The notes under the pieces were generated by a model, which made no database searches, had not been told where the DNA came from, and saw only the letters and a program-made list of their open reading frames with translations. The position numbers were made by a program, and so were the translations under genes. Positions 54,733-64,000 of a stretch of 64,000 bases of DNA are shown one piece after another (within the stretch, counting starts at the first letter, position 1; every line of letters starts with the position of its first letter). Source of the stretch: Paenibacillus polymyxa (GTDB lineage: Bacteria; Bacillota; Bacilli; Paenibacillales; Paenibacillaceae); assembly GCF_018614975.1 (NCBI RefSeq), contig NZ_JAGGNR010000008.1:682001-746000 (forward strand), given 5' to 3'.

Positions 54733-56073
54733 ATGACATTACAGAGCGAGGTTAGAGATTCTGGCCCGTTACGAACGATAATCCTAAGTACCGGCGCTTT
54801 AATGTTGGTCATTGCGGTAGTTGCTTCCCCCAAAGAAGCGTTTGATGCCTCTATTCAAGGTCTGGATATATGGTGGAAAATCATCTTCCCTGCCATGCTC
54901 CCGTTCCTCATGTTATCCCAAATGCTCACTGCGTTTGGCTTCACCCACGCGATTGGCGTCTTTCTTGGACCCTTGATGCAACGATGGTTCAGACTTCCAG
55001 GCAACGCAGGTCTGGCAATTGCCGTTGGCATGTGCGGCGGATTCCCCGCAGGAGCAGATGCGGTATCCCGTTTATTTCAGGATAGACAAATTACCGCCAA
55101 GCAGGCGGTTGTCCTTGCGGCAACATCTCATTTCGCCAATCCAATGATGATCATACTGGTCGTTGGTGCTGCTTTTCTCCACCAGCCAGCGGCCGGATAT
55201 TTTCTACTCGTGGTCCACTGGATCAGCGGCTGGATTGCTGCCATTCTTGCCACACGTCTCCTGCCCTTACCGGGTAACCCGAAATACAGGGTTGGCTCGA
55301 CAGCCGTGCAAGCAGATAACAGCTCTCTTGCTTCTCAGCCTGCAAGTCCTGCAAGTTCCACAGGTCGCTCATCTGCACACCACCACGCAACGTTCAAACG
55401 ACGCAGTATATGGTCCGATATGATGATTGCGGCCAGAGAAGCCCATAGTCGTGATGGAAGAGGATTTGGCAAACTGCTCGGTGACACCGTATCCCAAGCT
55501 GTGCAGACCTTAATGATGACAGGAGGATACATGATCGGTTTTGCCGTATTTATCCGGTTGGTCTCCCTTTATCTGACTCCCGGGTCCTCTGCTGCGCTGT
55601 GGCCAGCCTTCTTCGAGCTTCATCTGGGCACGTATCATTTGAGCCAGACTTCACTTACACCCGCGCTGCTCATGTCTCTACTTGCAGCCGTTCTGGGATG
55701 GGGTGGTTTATGCTCCCATCTGCAAGTCTCTGCTGTCCTGAAAACAACGGGTCCAAGCAGCAAATCGACGATGTTGTACTTTGCTGGAGTTCGCCTGACT
55801 CATGGATTAATCGCCTTTTTCATCAGTCTGTTCCTATGGATGCCGTTCAGCCGTTATAGCACAGAAGTCTGGACCACATTACAGACGAATACAGAGCAAG
55901 ACCTCTCAACACCATTCGGTTGGCTACTCATACATAGTCCAGGTAACACATACACGATCAACACCATTTGGAGCGTCTTCCCTGCTGCATGCATGGGTCT
56001 TGCGTTACTTCTTGCAGTCATGGTTAGTCTATCGGGTCTAACCTTCTGGTTTAACCGCCGTTTTTCTCGCTGA
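54733..56073 (+). CDS. ylbJ: Sporulation integral membrane protein YlbJ
   Basis: A 446-residue membrane protein with about eight hydrophobic helices and two nucleoside-recognition (Gate) domain-like halves: [19 protein letters not shown] with [28 protein letters not shown], and [16 protein letters not shown] with [20 protein letters not shown]. In B. subtilis it is made under sigma-E in the mother cell and is needed for resistant spores. A polar Ser/Ala/His-rich loop (about 195-225) separates the halves. The 3' end overlaps the coaD 3' end by 23 bp. Confidence 0.93.
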   Translation: MTLQSEVRDSGPLRTIILSTGALMLVIAVVASPKEAFDASIQGLDIWWKIIFPAMLPFLMLSQMLTAFGFTHAIGVFLGPLMQRWFRLPGNAGLAIAVGMCGGFPAGADAVSRLFQDRQITAKQAVVLAATSHFANPMMIILVVGAAFLHQPAAGYFLLVVHWISGWIAAILATRLLPLPGNPKYRVGSTAVQADNSSLASQPASPASSTGRSSAHHHATFKRRSIWSDMMIAAREAHSRDGRGFGKLLGDTVSQAVQTLMMTGGYMIGFAVFIRLVSLYLTPGSSAALWPAFFELHLGTYHLSQTSLTPALLMSLLAAVLGWGGLCSHLQVSAVLKTTGPSSKSTMLYFAGVRLTHGLIAFFISLFLWMPFSRYSTEVWTTLQTNTEQDLSTPFGWLLIHSPGNTYTINTIWSVFPAACMGLALLLAVMVSLSGLTFWFNRRFSR

Positions 56074-56566
56074 TTTTCTGACGAAGCGCAGCTTCCACCT
56101 CAGGTGATACAAGATCTGTAACATCTCCATGATAATGAGCGATTTCTTTGACGATACTGGAACTTAAATAGGAATACTTGGGATTTGTCATCATAAATAT
56201 GGTTTCCGCATCCGGATTCAACTTGCTGTTGGTCGATGCCAATTGCAACTCGTATTCAAAATCAGTTACCGAGCGTATACCACGAACGATGACCTGAGCT
56301 TCCTTTTGCCGGACGTAATTGGCTGTCAGATCGCGGAAACTGTCCACCTCCACATTGGGTAGATGGCGGGTTACTTCCGTAATCAATTCCTTGCGTTCCT
56401 CCACTGTAAACAGCGGATTTTTGCTCATATTGTTCAACACAGCCACAATGACGCGATCAAATTGCTTCGACGCTCTGGCGATAATATCCAGATGCCCCAT
56501 CGTTACGGGATCAAAACTACCAGGATATACGGCGATCCGTTCCTGTCGATGTATCATTTCAGTCAT
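56051..56566 (-). CDS. coaD: Phosphopantetheine adenylyltransferase CoaD
   Basis: A 171-residue enzyme of CoA synthesis (4'-phosphopantetheine + ATP to dephospho-CoA). It has [19 protein letters not shown] with the nucleotidyl-transfer HxGH-type motif (TMGH), and the family C-terminal motif [15 protein letters not shown] chose the ATG at 56566, which overlaps the rsmD stop by 8 bp and has GGAGG 6 nt upstream; the longer open frame reads through rsmD. It continues the rsmD-coaD order seen in B. subtilis. Confidence 0.96.
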   Translation of the reverse strand: MTEMIHRQERIAVYPGSFDPVTMGHLDIIARASKQFDRVIVAVLNNMSKNPLFTVEERKELITEVTRHLPNVEVDSFRDLTANYVRQKEAQVIVRGIRSVTDFEYELQLASTNSKLNPDAETIFMMTNPKYSYLSSSIVKEIAHYHGDVTDLVSPEVEAALRQKISEKNGG

Positions 56567-57167
56567 GAGGAGCCTCCTCTTCCGGTGTAGTGGATTCTCC
56601 ATCTTCAACTGCCTCAGGCGAATAATAATAGATGGATACTGCCGTCTCCCCATACAAAGCCTTGCGCGTTTGTTCAAACGGGCCGAATTGCTCAGGGTAA
56701 TCATGTTTGGATTCATATTCAAGCACGATGGTTGCTTCGGGTTCCAAAAGTTCCAGTTCGTGCATGGTCAGCATCAACTCGTGCCCGTTCTTCATACGAT
56801 ATGGCGGGTCAAGAAACACCAGATCAAACGTTGTGCCTCGTTTGGCGAGTGCCTTCAATGCCCGACCTGCATCATTGCGGTATACGGCCGCCTGATCTTC
56901 CAGCTTGGTTGCCTTCAGATTCATGCGGATAACTTCAATACTTTTCGATTCCAAATCAACAAAAACAGCCTTGTCCATGCCGCGGCTCAGCGCCTCAATA
57001 CCGAGACCTCCACTGCCTGCAAACAGATCCAATGCTGTGCCGCCCTCAAAATAAGGACCAACCATGCTAAATAACGCTTCCTTCACCTTGTCGGTGGTCG
57101 GCCGCGTACCCGTGCCAGGAACAGCCTTCAGCGGCCTGCCTTTTGCACTCCCAGATACCACTCTCAC
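56559..57167 (-). CDS. rsmD: 16S rRNA (guanine-N2) methyltransferase RsmD (YlbH)
   Basis: A 202-residue SAM-dependent enzyme that makes m2G966 in 16S rRNA. The start [31 protein letters not shown] is typical; motif I is [19 protein letters not shown] and the catalytic motif is FLDPPY. The C-terminal tail is acidic ([11 protein letters not shown]). I prefer the GTG at 57167 (MRVVSGS), with AAAGGTG 9 nt upstream, matching B. subtilis; a GTG at 57179 is open further up. Confidence 0.95.
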   Translation of the reverse strand: MRVVSGSAKGRPLKAVPGTGTRPTTDKVKEALFSMVGPYFEGGTALDLFAGSGGLGIEALSRGMDKAVFVDLESKSIEVIRMNLKATKLEDQAAVYRNDAGRALKALAKRGTTFDLVFLDPPYRMKNGHELMLTMHELELLEPEATIVLEYESKHDYPEQFGPFEQTRKALYGETAVSIYYYSPEAVEDGESTTPEEEAPHD

Positions 57168-57415
57168 TTGACGAGTCACCTTTTCTCTATGTAAGTTTAT
57201 TGATACAGCTATCGTACCACACTAGGGTTCAGTTTGAAAAATGTGCGGTCTTCATTTCCCTTGGAAAATTGTTGACGAATTGTTGACGCATATGTATAAA
57301 AAGGAAACCATCGGGCGATTCTATAATTATCGACATCACAAGTGTCGTAGACAACCGCGGAGAAGACTTACGTTTCCCCATAAGCTCTTCGTCCGGTTTC
57401 TCCTCTCCCATGAAA

Positions 57416-57441
57416 AAGAAGCTCTCGAAAGAGGGCTTCTT
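57416..57441. terminator. Bidirectional terminator with GAAA tetraloop
   Basis: AAGAAGCTCTC pairs with GAGGGCTTCTT (one G-T pair) around GAAA. T runs follow on both strands (TTTTTG plus, TTTTTC minus). It ends the small membrane gene at 57458. The rest of 57168-57457 shows no gene; it should carry the rsmD promoter. Confidence 0.85.
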
Positions 57442-57457
57442 TTTGTTGTCTCCTACT

Positions 57458-57748
57458 TTACTCCTGACTATTCATCTCTCGATGTTTCCGATTGGAAAGT
57501 CGCAAATTAATTAATGGAATGATAAGTACAACAATCGGCAAGAGAAGATTTATTGAACCATTCTTAATCATCATGAAGGTAATAAACAGCACGGCGAGCC
57601 AGGTTATAATCTCCATCATTTCATATTTGGTTAACGTCAGCTTGAATGCTTTTCTCGAAATGAAACGAATCAAGAAATAAGCGATCAAGCTGTAGAACAG
57701 GATCATTCCCAAGATGGCAACAGTGATTATGAGGTACATATCCAACAT
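57458..57748 (-). CDS. Small hydrophobic membrane protein, unknown
   Basis: A 96-residue protein with three predicted membrane helices (about 3-28, 44-64 and 66-82) and a polar tail RLSNRKHREMNSQE. The N-terminal MLDMYLIITVAILGMILFYSLIAYFLIRFISRKAF has basic residues after the first helix. I do not recognise a family. The ATG has GGGTGAG upstream. It lies 42 bp after the next small membrane gene and shares a transcript with it. Confidence 0.6.
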   Translation of the reverse strand: MLDMYLIITVAILGMILFYSLIAYFLIRFISRKAFKLTLTKYEMMEIITWLAVLFITFMMIKNGSINLLLPIVVLIIPLINLRLSNRKHREMNSQE

Positions 57749-57790
57749 AAAAATCTCACCCGACCCTTATATCATTTCCTTAATTTTGCC

Positions 57791-58096
57791 TTATTTCTCT
57801 TCAACAACAATCGTTGCATTATAGATCACGACACGTTTTCCATTGAGATCGAATAATACTTTATTGCCGTATTCCGTATCTTCAACGTCAATTTTGCCAT
57901 CATAGGTCTGAATCAATTCACCATTACTGCTGTACACTTTAACAACCCTCTCCAGGCCACCCGAGTTATTGGATCTCATCGTTTTGAGTGCACGTTCACC
58001 TGAAGCCGTATTGAAATACCATATGAAACATCCAACAATGATACCCAAGAAGACCAACACCGTCACCCATATACCTGTCTTTGCTTTTTTACTCAT
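57791..58096 (-). CDS. Small membrane-anchored protein, unknown
   Basis: A 101-residue protein: one N-terminal membrane helix (about residues 8-28, IWVTVLVFLGIIVGCFIWYF) and an extracytoplasmic beta-rich domain SGERALKTMRSNNSGGLERVVKVYSSNGELIQTYDGKIDVEDTEYGNKVLFDLNGKRVVIYNATIVVEE. The SNxxGGLxRxVxVYxxxG pattern resembles small proteins that I associate with Firmicutes phages and mobile elements, but I cannot name a family with certainty. The ATG at 58096 follows AGAGGGGGTTCAAG. Role unknown. Confidence 0.65.
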   Translation of the reverse strand: MSKKAKTGIWVTVLVFLGIIVGCFIWYFNTASGERALKTMRSNNSGGLERVVKVYSSNGELIQTYDGKIDVEDTEYGNKVLFDLNGKRVVIYNATIVVEEK

Positions 58097-58193
58097 CTTG
58101 AACCCCCCTCTTATGTTTCCTGTCTCGTACATTACGAGGTTGGAGAGAGAACGGTTTCATACAATGCACTCAAGTTGTTCGTTGACACAACAA

Positions 58194-58226
58194 AACAGAG
58201 GCCTCCGATGAGCGAAGACCTCTGTT
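58194..58226 (-). terminator. Terminator after lacZ
   Basis: AACAGAGG..CTTCG-type stem: minus-strand AACAGAGG pairs with CCTCTGTT, with inner CTTCG/CGGAG, followed by TTTTG. It lies about 40 bp after the lacZ stop. Confidence 0.85.
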
Positions 58227-58266
58227 CTTTATAAGATACATTCTTTATTCCGTACGATCCTTTTAC

Positions 58267-61338
<3,072 letters not shown>

Positions 61339-61403
61339 TTATAGTTTGACTTATTCAAGGTTTCATCTGAATTTCCTTTTTGCTTTACATAAACAAAAAA
61401 GAC

Positions 61404-61430
61404 AGAGGTACGCCATAACTGGCGTCCTCT
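61404..61430 (-). terminator. Terminator between permease and lacZ
   Basis: Minus-strand AGAGGACGCC pairs with GGCGTACCTCT with one bulged base; six T follow. It lies about 45 bp after the second permease stop and 90 bp ahead of lacZ, so it either ends the importer transcript or lowers lacZ expression relative to it. Confidence 0.8.
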
Positions 61431-61475
61431 CTTCTTTCCTGCACCCGTCATTTTTGCACGGATATGCTATTTTCA

Positions 61476-62306
61476 TTACTTCACGGAACCTACCATACCT
61501 GCAACAAAATGTTTCTGCATGATGAAGAATACGATTGCTGTAGGCAGTGTTGCAATAACGATTGCTGTCATGATCACTCCATAATCCGGAGAATAACCAG
61601 CACCCAGATTTGAGATCAACAGTGGAATCGTTTGTTGGTCAGGTGTTTGCAATACAATGAGTGGCCACAGATAGTTGTTCCAGCTACTCATGAATGTAAT
61701 GATTGCTGCCGCTGCATATGTTGTTTTCATTGTTGGCATGTAGATCTTCAGGAAGATCCCGAGTTCGCTCAAACCATCAATACGTCCAGCTTCCAGCAAG
61801 TCTTTCGGGAACATTTTGGTGTTCTGACGGAAGAAGAAGATCAGGAACGCTGTTGCAATGGTAGGCAGGATAACCGCTGCCATCGTGTTAATTCCGATAA
61901 CCGGCGTAATCCCCGAGATCGTTGCGAACATGCGATACAACGGTACCATGATCGCTCCAAACGGGATCATCATGGATAACAACAAGATATTAAACACGAT
62001 ATCACGGGACTTCGTGCGGTATACCTCGAAGCCATAACCTGCCAAGGAACCAATAAACAGCGCCAGAACAGTGGAGACAACCGAGATAATCGCTGAGTTG
62101 CCGAGAGCCTGCACCAGATTCGTTGAATCAATCAGTTTGTTGAAGTTTTCAATGAAAGCTGAACCGGGTAGCAGTCTACCCTTAGTTACATCGACTGATG
62201 CATTTGTTGAACTGACCAGCATCCAGAAGAAAGGGAAAATGGATACAAAGGCGACGATGGATAGGAACACATATGTGAAAATCCGTTTTGCTTTAGCTTT
62301 AGCCAT
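61476..62306 (-). CDS. Carbohydrate ABC transporter permease, MalG type (CUT1)
   Basis: A 276-residue inner-membrane permease with six predicted helices (first at about 9-30, IFTYVFLSIVAFVSIFPFFWML). The cytoplasmic EAA motif, which binds the ATPase, reads EAGRIDGLSELGIFLKIYMPTMK. I chose the ATG at 62306 (MAKAKAKR) after AGGTGATAATAAAA; it overlaps the end of the first permease gene by 8 bp. Placement with lacZ suggests uptake of lactose or galacto-oligosaccharides. Confidence 0.93.
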   Translation of the reverse strand: MAKAKAKRIFTYVFLSIVAFVSIFPFFWMLVSSTNASVDVTKGRLLPGSAFIENFNKLIDSTNLVQALGNSAIISVVSTVLALFIGSLAGYGFEVYRTKSRDIVFNILLLSMMIPFGAIMVPLYRMFATISGITPVIGINTMAAVILPTIATAFLIFFFRQNTKMFPKDLLEAGRIDGLSELGIFLKIYMPTMKTTYAAAAIITFMSSWNNYLWPLIVLQTPDQQTIPLLISNLGAGYSPDYGVIMTAIVIATLPTAIVFFIMQKHFVAGMVGSVK

Positions 62307-63198
62307 TTTTATTATCACCTGCCACTTTAAACTGGATGATGGACAATACAATAATCAGAATTACGATGGAATACGAAACGGTTGCTGCATAACCGAAGTC
62401 CGGTGAATATTTGAACGAAAGGTTGTAGATGTATTGTGAAATCGACATGGTCGCGTTACCCGGACCACCTTTGGTAATGTTCATGATCTCATCGAAGATT
62501 TGCAATGTACCAATCGTTGATGTGATGGACGTGAAGAGGATAATCGGTTTGAGCAAAGGCACTGTGATTTTGAAAAATTGGGTGAAGGCATTCGCTCCGT
62601 CAATTCTTGCAGCTTCATAGATCGATTGATCGATGTTTTGCAGCGATGACAGATAGAAAATCATATTATATCCGGTCCAACGCCAAGTAACGGCGATTAT
62701 GATCGTAATTTTAGCCCAGAACGGGTCTGTAATCCATTGAATAGGATCGCCAATAATGTGCAGGCCCATCAAGAATTGATTGACCATTCCATCCGGTGCG
62801 AACAAATATTTGAATACAACAGAGTAAGCTACCAATGAGGTTACACAAGGCAGGAAAATCGCTGTACGGAAGAAACTCCGGAAGCGCAGTGTACTGTCAT
62901 TCAACAATACGGAAATAAACAAACCGAGAATAATCATTACAGGCACTTGGATAATCAGGTAGATGAACGTATTCGATAATGCTGTGCGGAACGTTGTGTC
63001 ACCTAACAATCTTTTGTAGTTATCAATGCCCGTATATTCAAGATTGGCTCCTACACCAGACTTGAACGATAAGAGCAGCGCTTGGATCATCGGGTAGAAG
63101 TAAAAAGAAACAATCCCGACAACAGCCAGCAAAACAAAAGCCCATCCAGTCAAATTATTTTTCTTTTGGAGACTGTCTCCTGTATTCATGGCTTTCAC
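62299..63198 (-). CDS. Carbohydrate ABC transporter permease, MalF type (CUT1)
   Basis: A 299-residue permease with six to seven predicted helices. The EAA motif is EAARIDGANAFTQFFKITVPLLKP, and the C-terminal half has MNITKGGPGNATMSISQYIYNLSF, typical of CUT1 sugar permeases. I chose the GTG at 63198 with GAGAGGAG at 7-nt spacing; an ATG lies three codons later at 63189. The open frame further upstream is probably not translated. A 131-bp spacer with short dyads separates it from the binding-protein gene. Confidence 0.92.
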   Translation of the reverse strand: MKAMNTGDSLQKKNNLTGWAFVLLAVVGIVSFYFYPMIQALLLSFKSGVGANLEYTGIDNYKRLLGDTTFRTALSNTFIYLIIQVPVMIILGLFISVLLNDSTLRFRSFFRTAIFLPCVTSLVAYSVVFKYLFAPDGMVNQFLMGLHIIGDPIQWITDPFWAKITIIIAVTWRWTGYNMIFYLSSLQNIDQSIYEAARIDGANAFTQFFKITVPLLKPIILFTSITSTIGTLQIFDEIMNITKGGPGNATMSISQYIYNLSFKYSPDFGYAATVSYSIVILIIVLSIIQFKVAGDNKNG

Positions 63199-63329
63199 AG
63201 TATGGCTCCTCTCTGTCCATGGAACATGGGTAGAACCCACAGAGCCTCTCGCCATATCCGTTCGACTTGCGCCGGACAAGGGAGACGGCTCCGATGTTTC
63301 CTGGGGTTCTATAAGTTACCTTGGGTATC

Positions 63330-64000
63330 TTAGTTTGTTTGTGCTTCAGCTTGTTTTTGTGCATCAGCCAGAACGTCATCAATAGCTTTACCGTTCAGGA
63401 ATGCTTGCATCTCTACAACCAGAATATCTTCGATGGCATATGTGTTGATACCATAGTTTACGCTTGGAATTTGTTCAGTCCATTTCGCGAAGTCTGCGAA
63501 GATTTTTTGTCCGCCGAAGAACTCGTCTTCTTTGGCATAAGCATCACCATCAACTGCCGGTTTGTACGTACCGATTGCACCGATGTTGTTCAACAGATCT
63601 TGATACAATTGTTTGTCGGAACCAAATGTTTTTGCTACGAAATCAGCAGCTTGATCTGCACCAGGAACGTTGTTCATCACATACCAAGAGCTACCACCCA
63701 AGTTGGATGCGTGAACAGAGTTTGGTTGACCAGCCATTTTTGGCATTGGAGCTACAGCCCATTTCCCGGATTGGGAGGCTTCTTGACGTACAGATGGTGA
63801 GAACCAGTTACCTGTAGGAATTGTTGCTACGCTACCGTTATTGGCGTTGGCAACGAATTGACTCCAGTCAGAGTGCAATTTAACAATGTTGGCATCCATC
63901 ATCGCTTTGTAGGTGATGAAAGCTTCTTTCAGTGCAGCGTTAGTAGCAATGTCAGGTGTTTTACCATCTTCTGTGGAATACCATTTACCTGCAGTTTGGA
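63330..64000 (-). CDS. Extracellular sugar-binding protein of ABC transporter (C-terminal part)
   Basis: The last 222 codons or so of a family 1 solute-binding protein; the 5' end lies beyond the right edge, and the frame stays open to 64000. Visible family features are KTPDIATNAALKEAFITYKAMMDANIVKLHSDW, VATIPTGNWFSPSVRQEASQSGKWAVAPMPKMAG and GGSSWYVMNNVPGADQAADFVAKTFGS, typical of lipoprotein sugar receptors in Bacilli. It heads the importer operon binding protein - MalF type - MalG type. No ATPase gene is present. Confidence 0.9.
   Translation of the reverse strand, partial: QTAGKWYSTEDGKTPDIATNAALKEAFITYKAMMDANIVKLHSDWSQFVANANNGSVATIPTGNWFSPSVRQEASQSGKWAVAPMPKMAGQPNSVHASNLGGSSWYVMNNVPGADQAADFVAKTFGSDKQLYQDLLNNIGAIGTYKPAVDGDAYAKEDEFFGGQKIFADFAKWTEQIPSVNYGINTYAIEDILVVEMQAFLNGKAIDDVLADAQKQAEAQTN

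Noticed and set aside
57241-57510. Plus-strand frame of 89 codons
   Set aside because: It passes through a bidirectional terminator and overlaps the small membrane gene on the other strand.

Overview
The window is a chromosomal core segment of a low-to-moderate GC Gram-positive bacterium, most likely a Paenibacillus (Bacillota). The basis is the gene order, which follows the Bacillus subtilis fla/che - clpQY - topA - sucCD - rnhB - rbgA - rplS - trmD - ffh - smc - fab - ylb blocks, together with strong AGGAGG-type ribosome binding sites and family-level similarity of the proteins. The genus is inferred by eye; no database was searched.

Layout. 1-9.3 kb, minus strand: the early flagellar operon read from the right, flgB-flgC-fliE-fliF-fliG-fliH-fliI-fliJ-motE/ylxF-fliK-flgD (flgD is cut by the window edge). 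9.3-10.3 kb: a long AT-rich non-coding gap where B. subtilis carries codY. 10.3-19.5 kb, minus: hslU-hslV-trmFO-topA-dprA-sucD-sucC. 19.7-23.1 kb: ohrR (minus), comM (plus) and a nitroreductase (minus), separated by palindrome-rich spacers. 23.6-29.8 kb, minus: yraN, an FlhB C-domain protein, a FliK-like protein, rnhB, rbgA, lepB, rplS. 30.1-31.1 kb: a plus-strand polysaccharide deacetylase, followed by two decayed gene fragments. 31.8-37.8 kb, minus: trmD-rimM, khpA-rpsP-ffh-ylxM, a hemolysin III protein and ftsY. 37.9-48.8 kb, minus: smc, rnc and a complete type II fatty acid cluster fapR-plsX-fabH-fabD-fabG-acpP-fabF with a FapR operator at its head. 49.1-49.9 kb: rpmF-yceD. 50.3-53.0 kb, plus: flavohaemoglobin hmp with an FNR-type promoter, and tmcAL. 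53.4-57.2 kb: sepM (minus), ylbJ (plus), coaD-rsmD (minus). 57.5-58.1 kb: two small membrane proteins. 58.3-64.0 kb, minus: beta-galactosidase and a CUT1-type sugar ABC importer (solute-binding protein partial at the right edge, two permeases, no ATPase).

The genes are mostly housekeeping: flagellar basal body and export, ATP-dependent proteolysis, tRNA and rRNA modification, ribosome assembly, SRP targeting, chromosome condensation, lipid synthesis and CoA synthesis. Accessory content is limited to the lactose/galactoside locus, the flavohaemoglobin, the orphan ohrR, the nitroreductase and the deacetylase.

The more unusual material is in the spacers: a dispersed hairpin repeat present in two forms (33.1 and 45.1 kb), an exact FapR box, an FNR-like box centred at -41.5 of the predicted hmp start, large dyads ahead of smc and hlyIII, a degraded patch beside the deacetylase, and an orphan FliK-like/FlhB-like gene pair outside the flagellar operon. 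I found no CRISPR array, insertion sequence, prophage, tRNA or rRNA gene.
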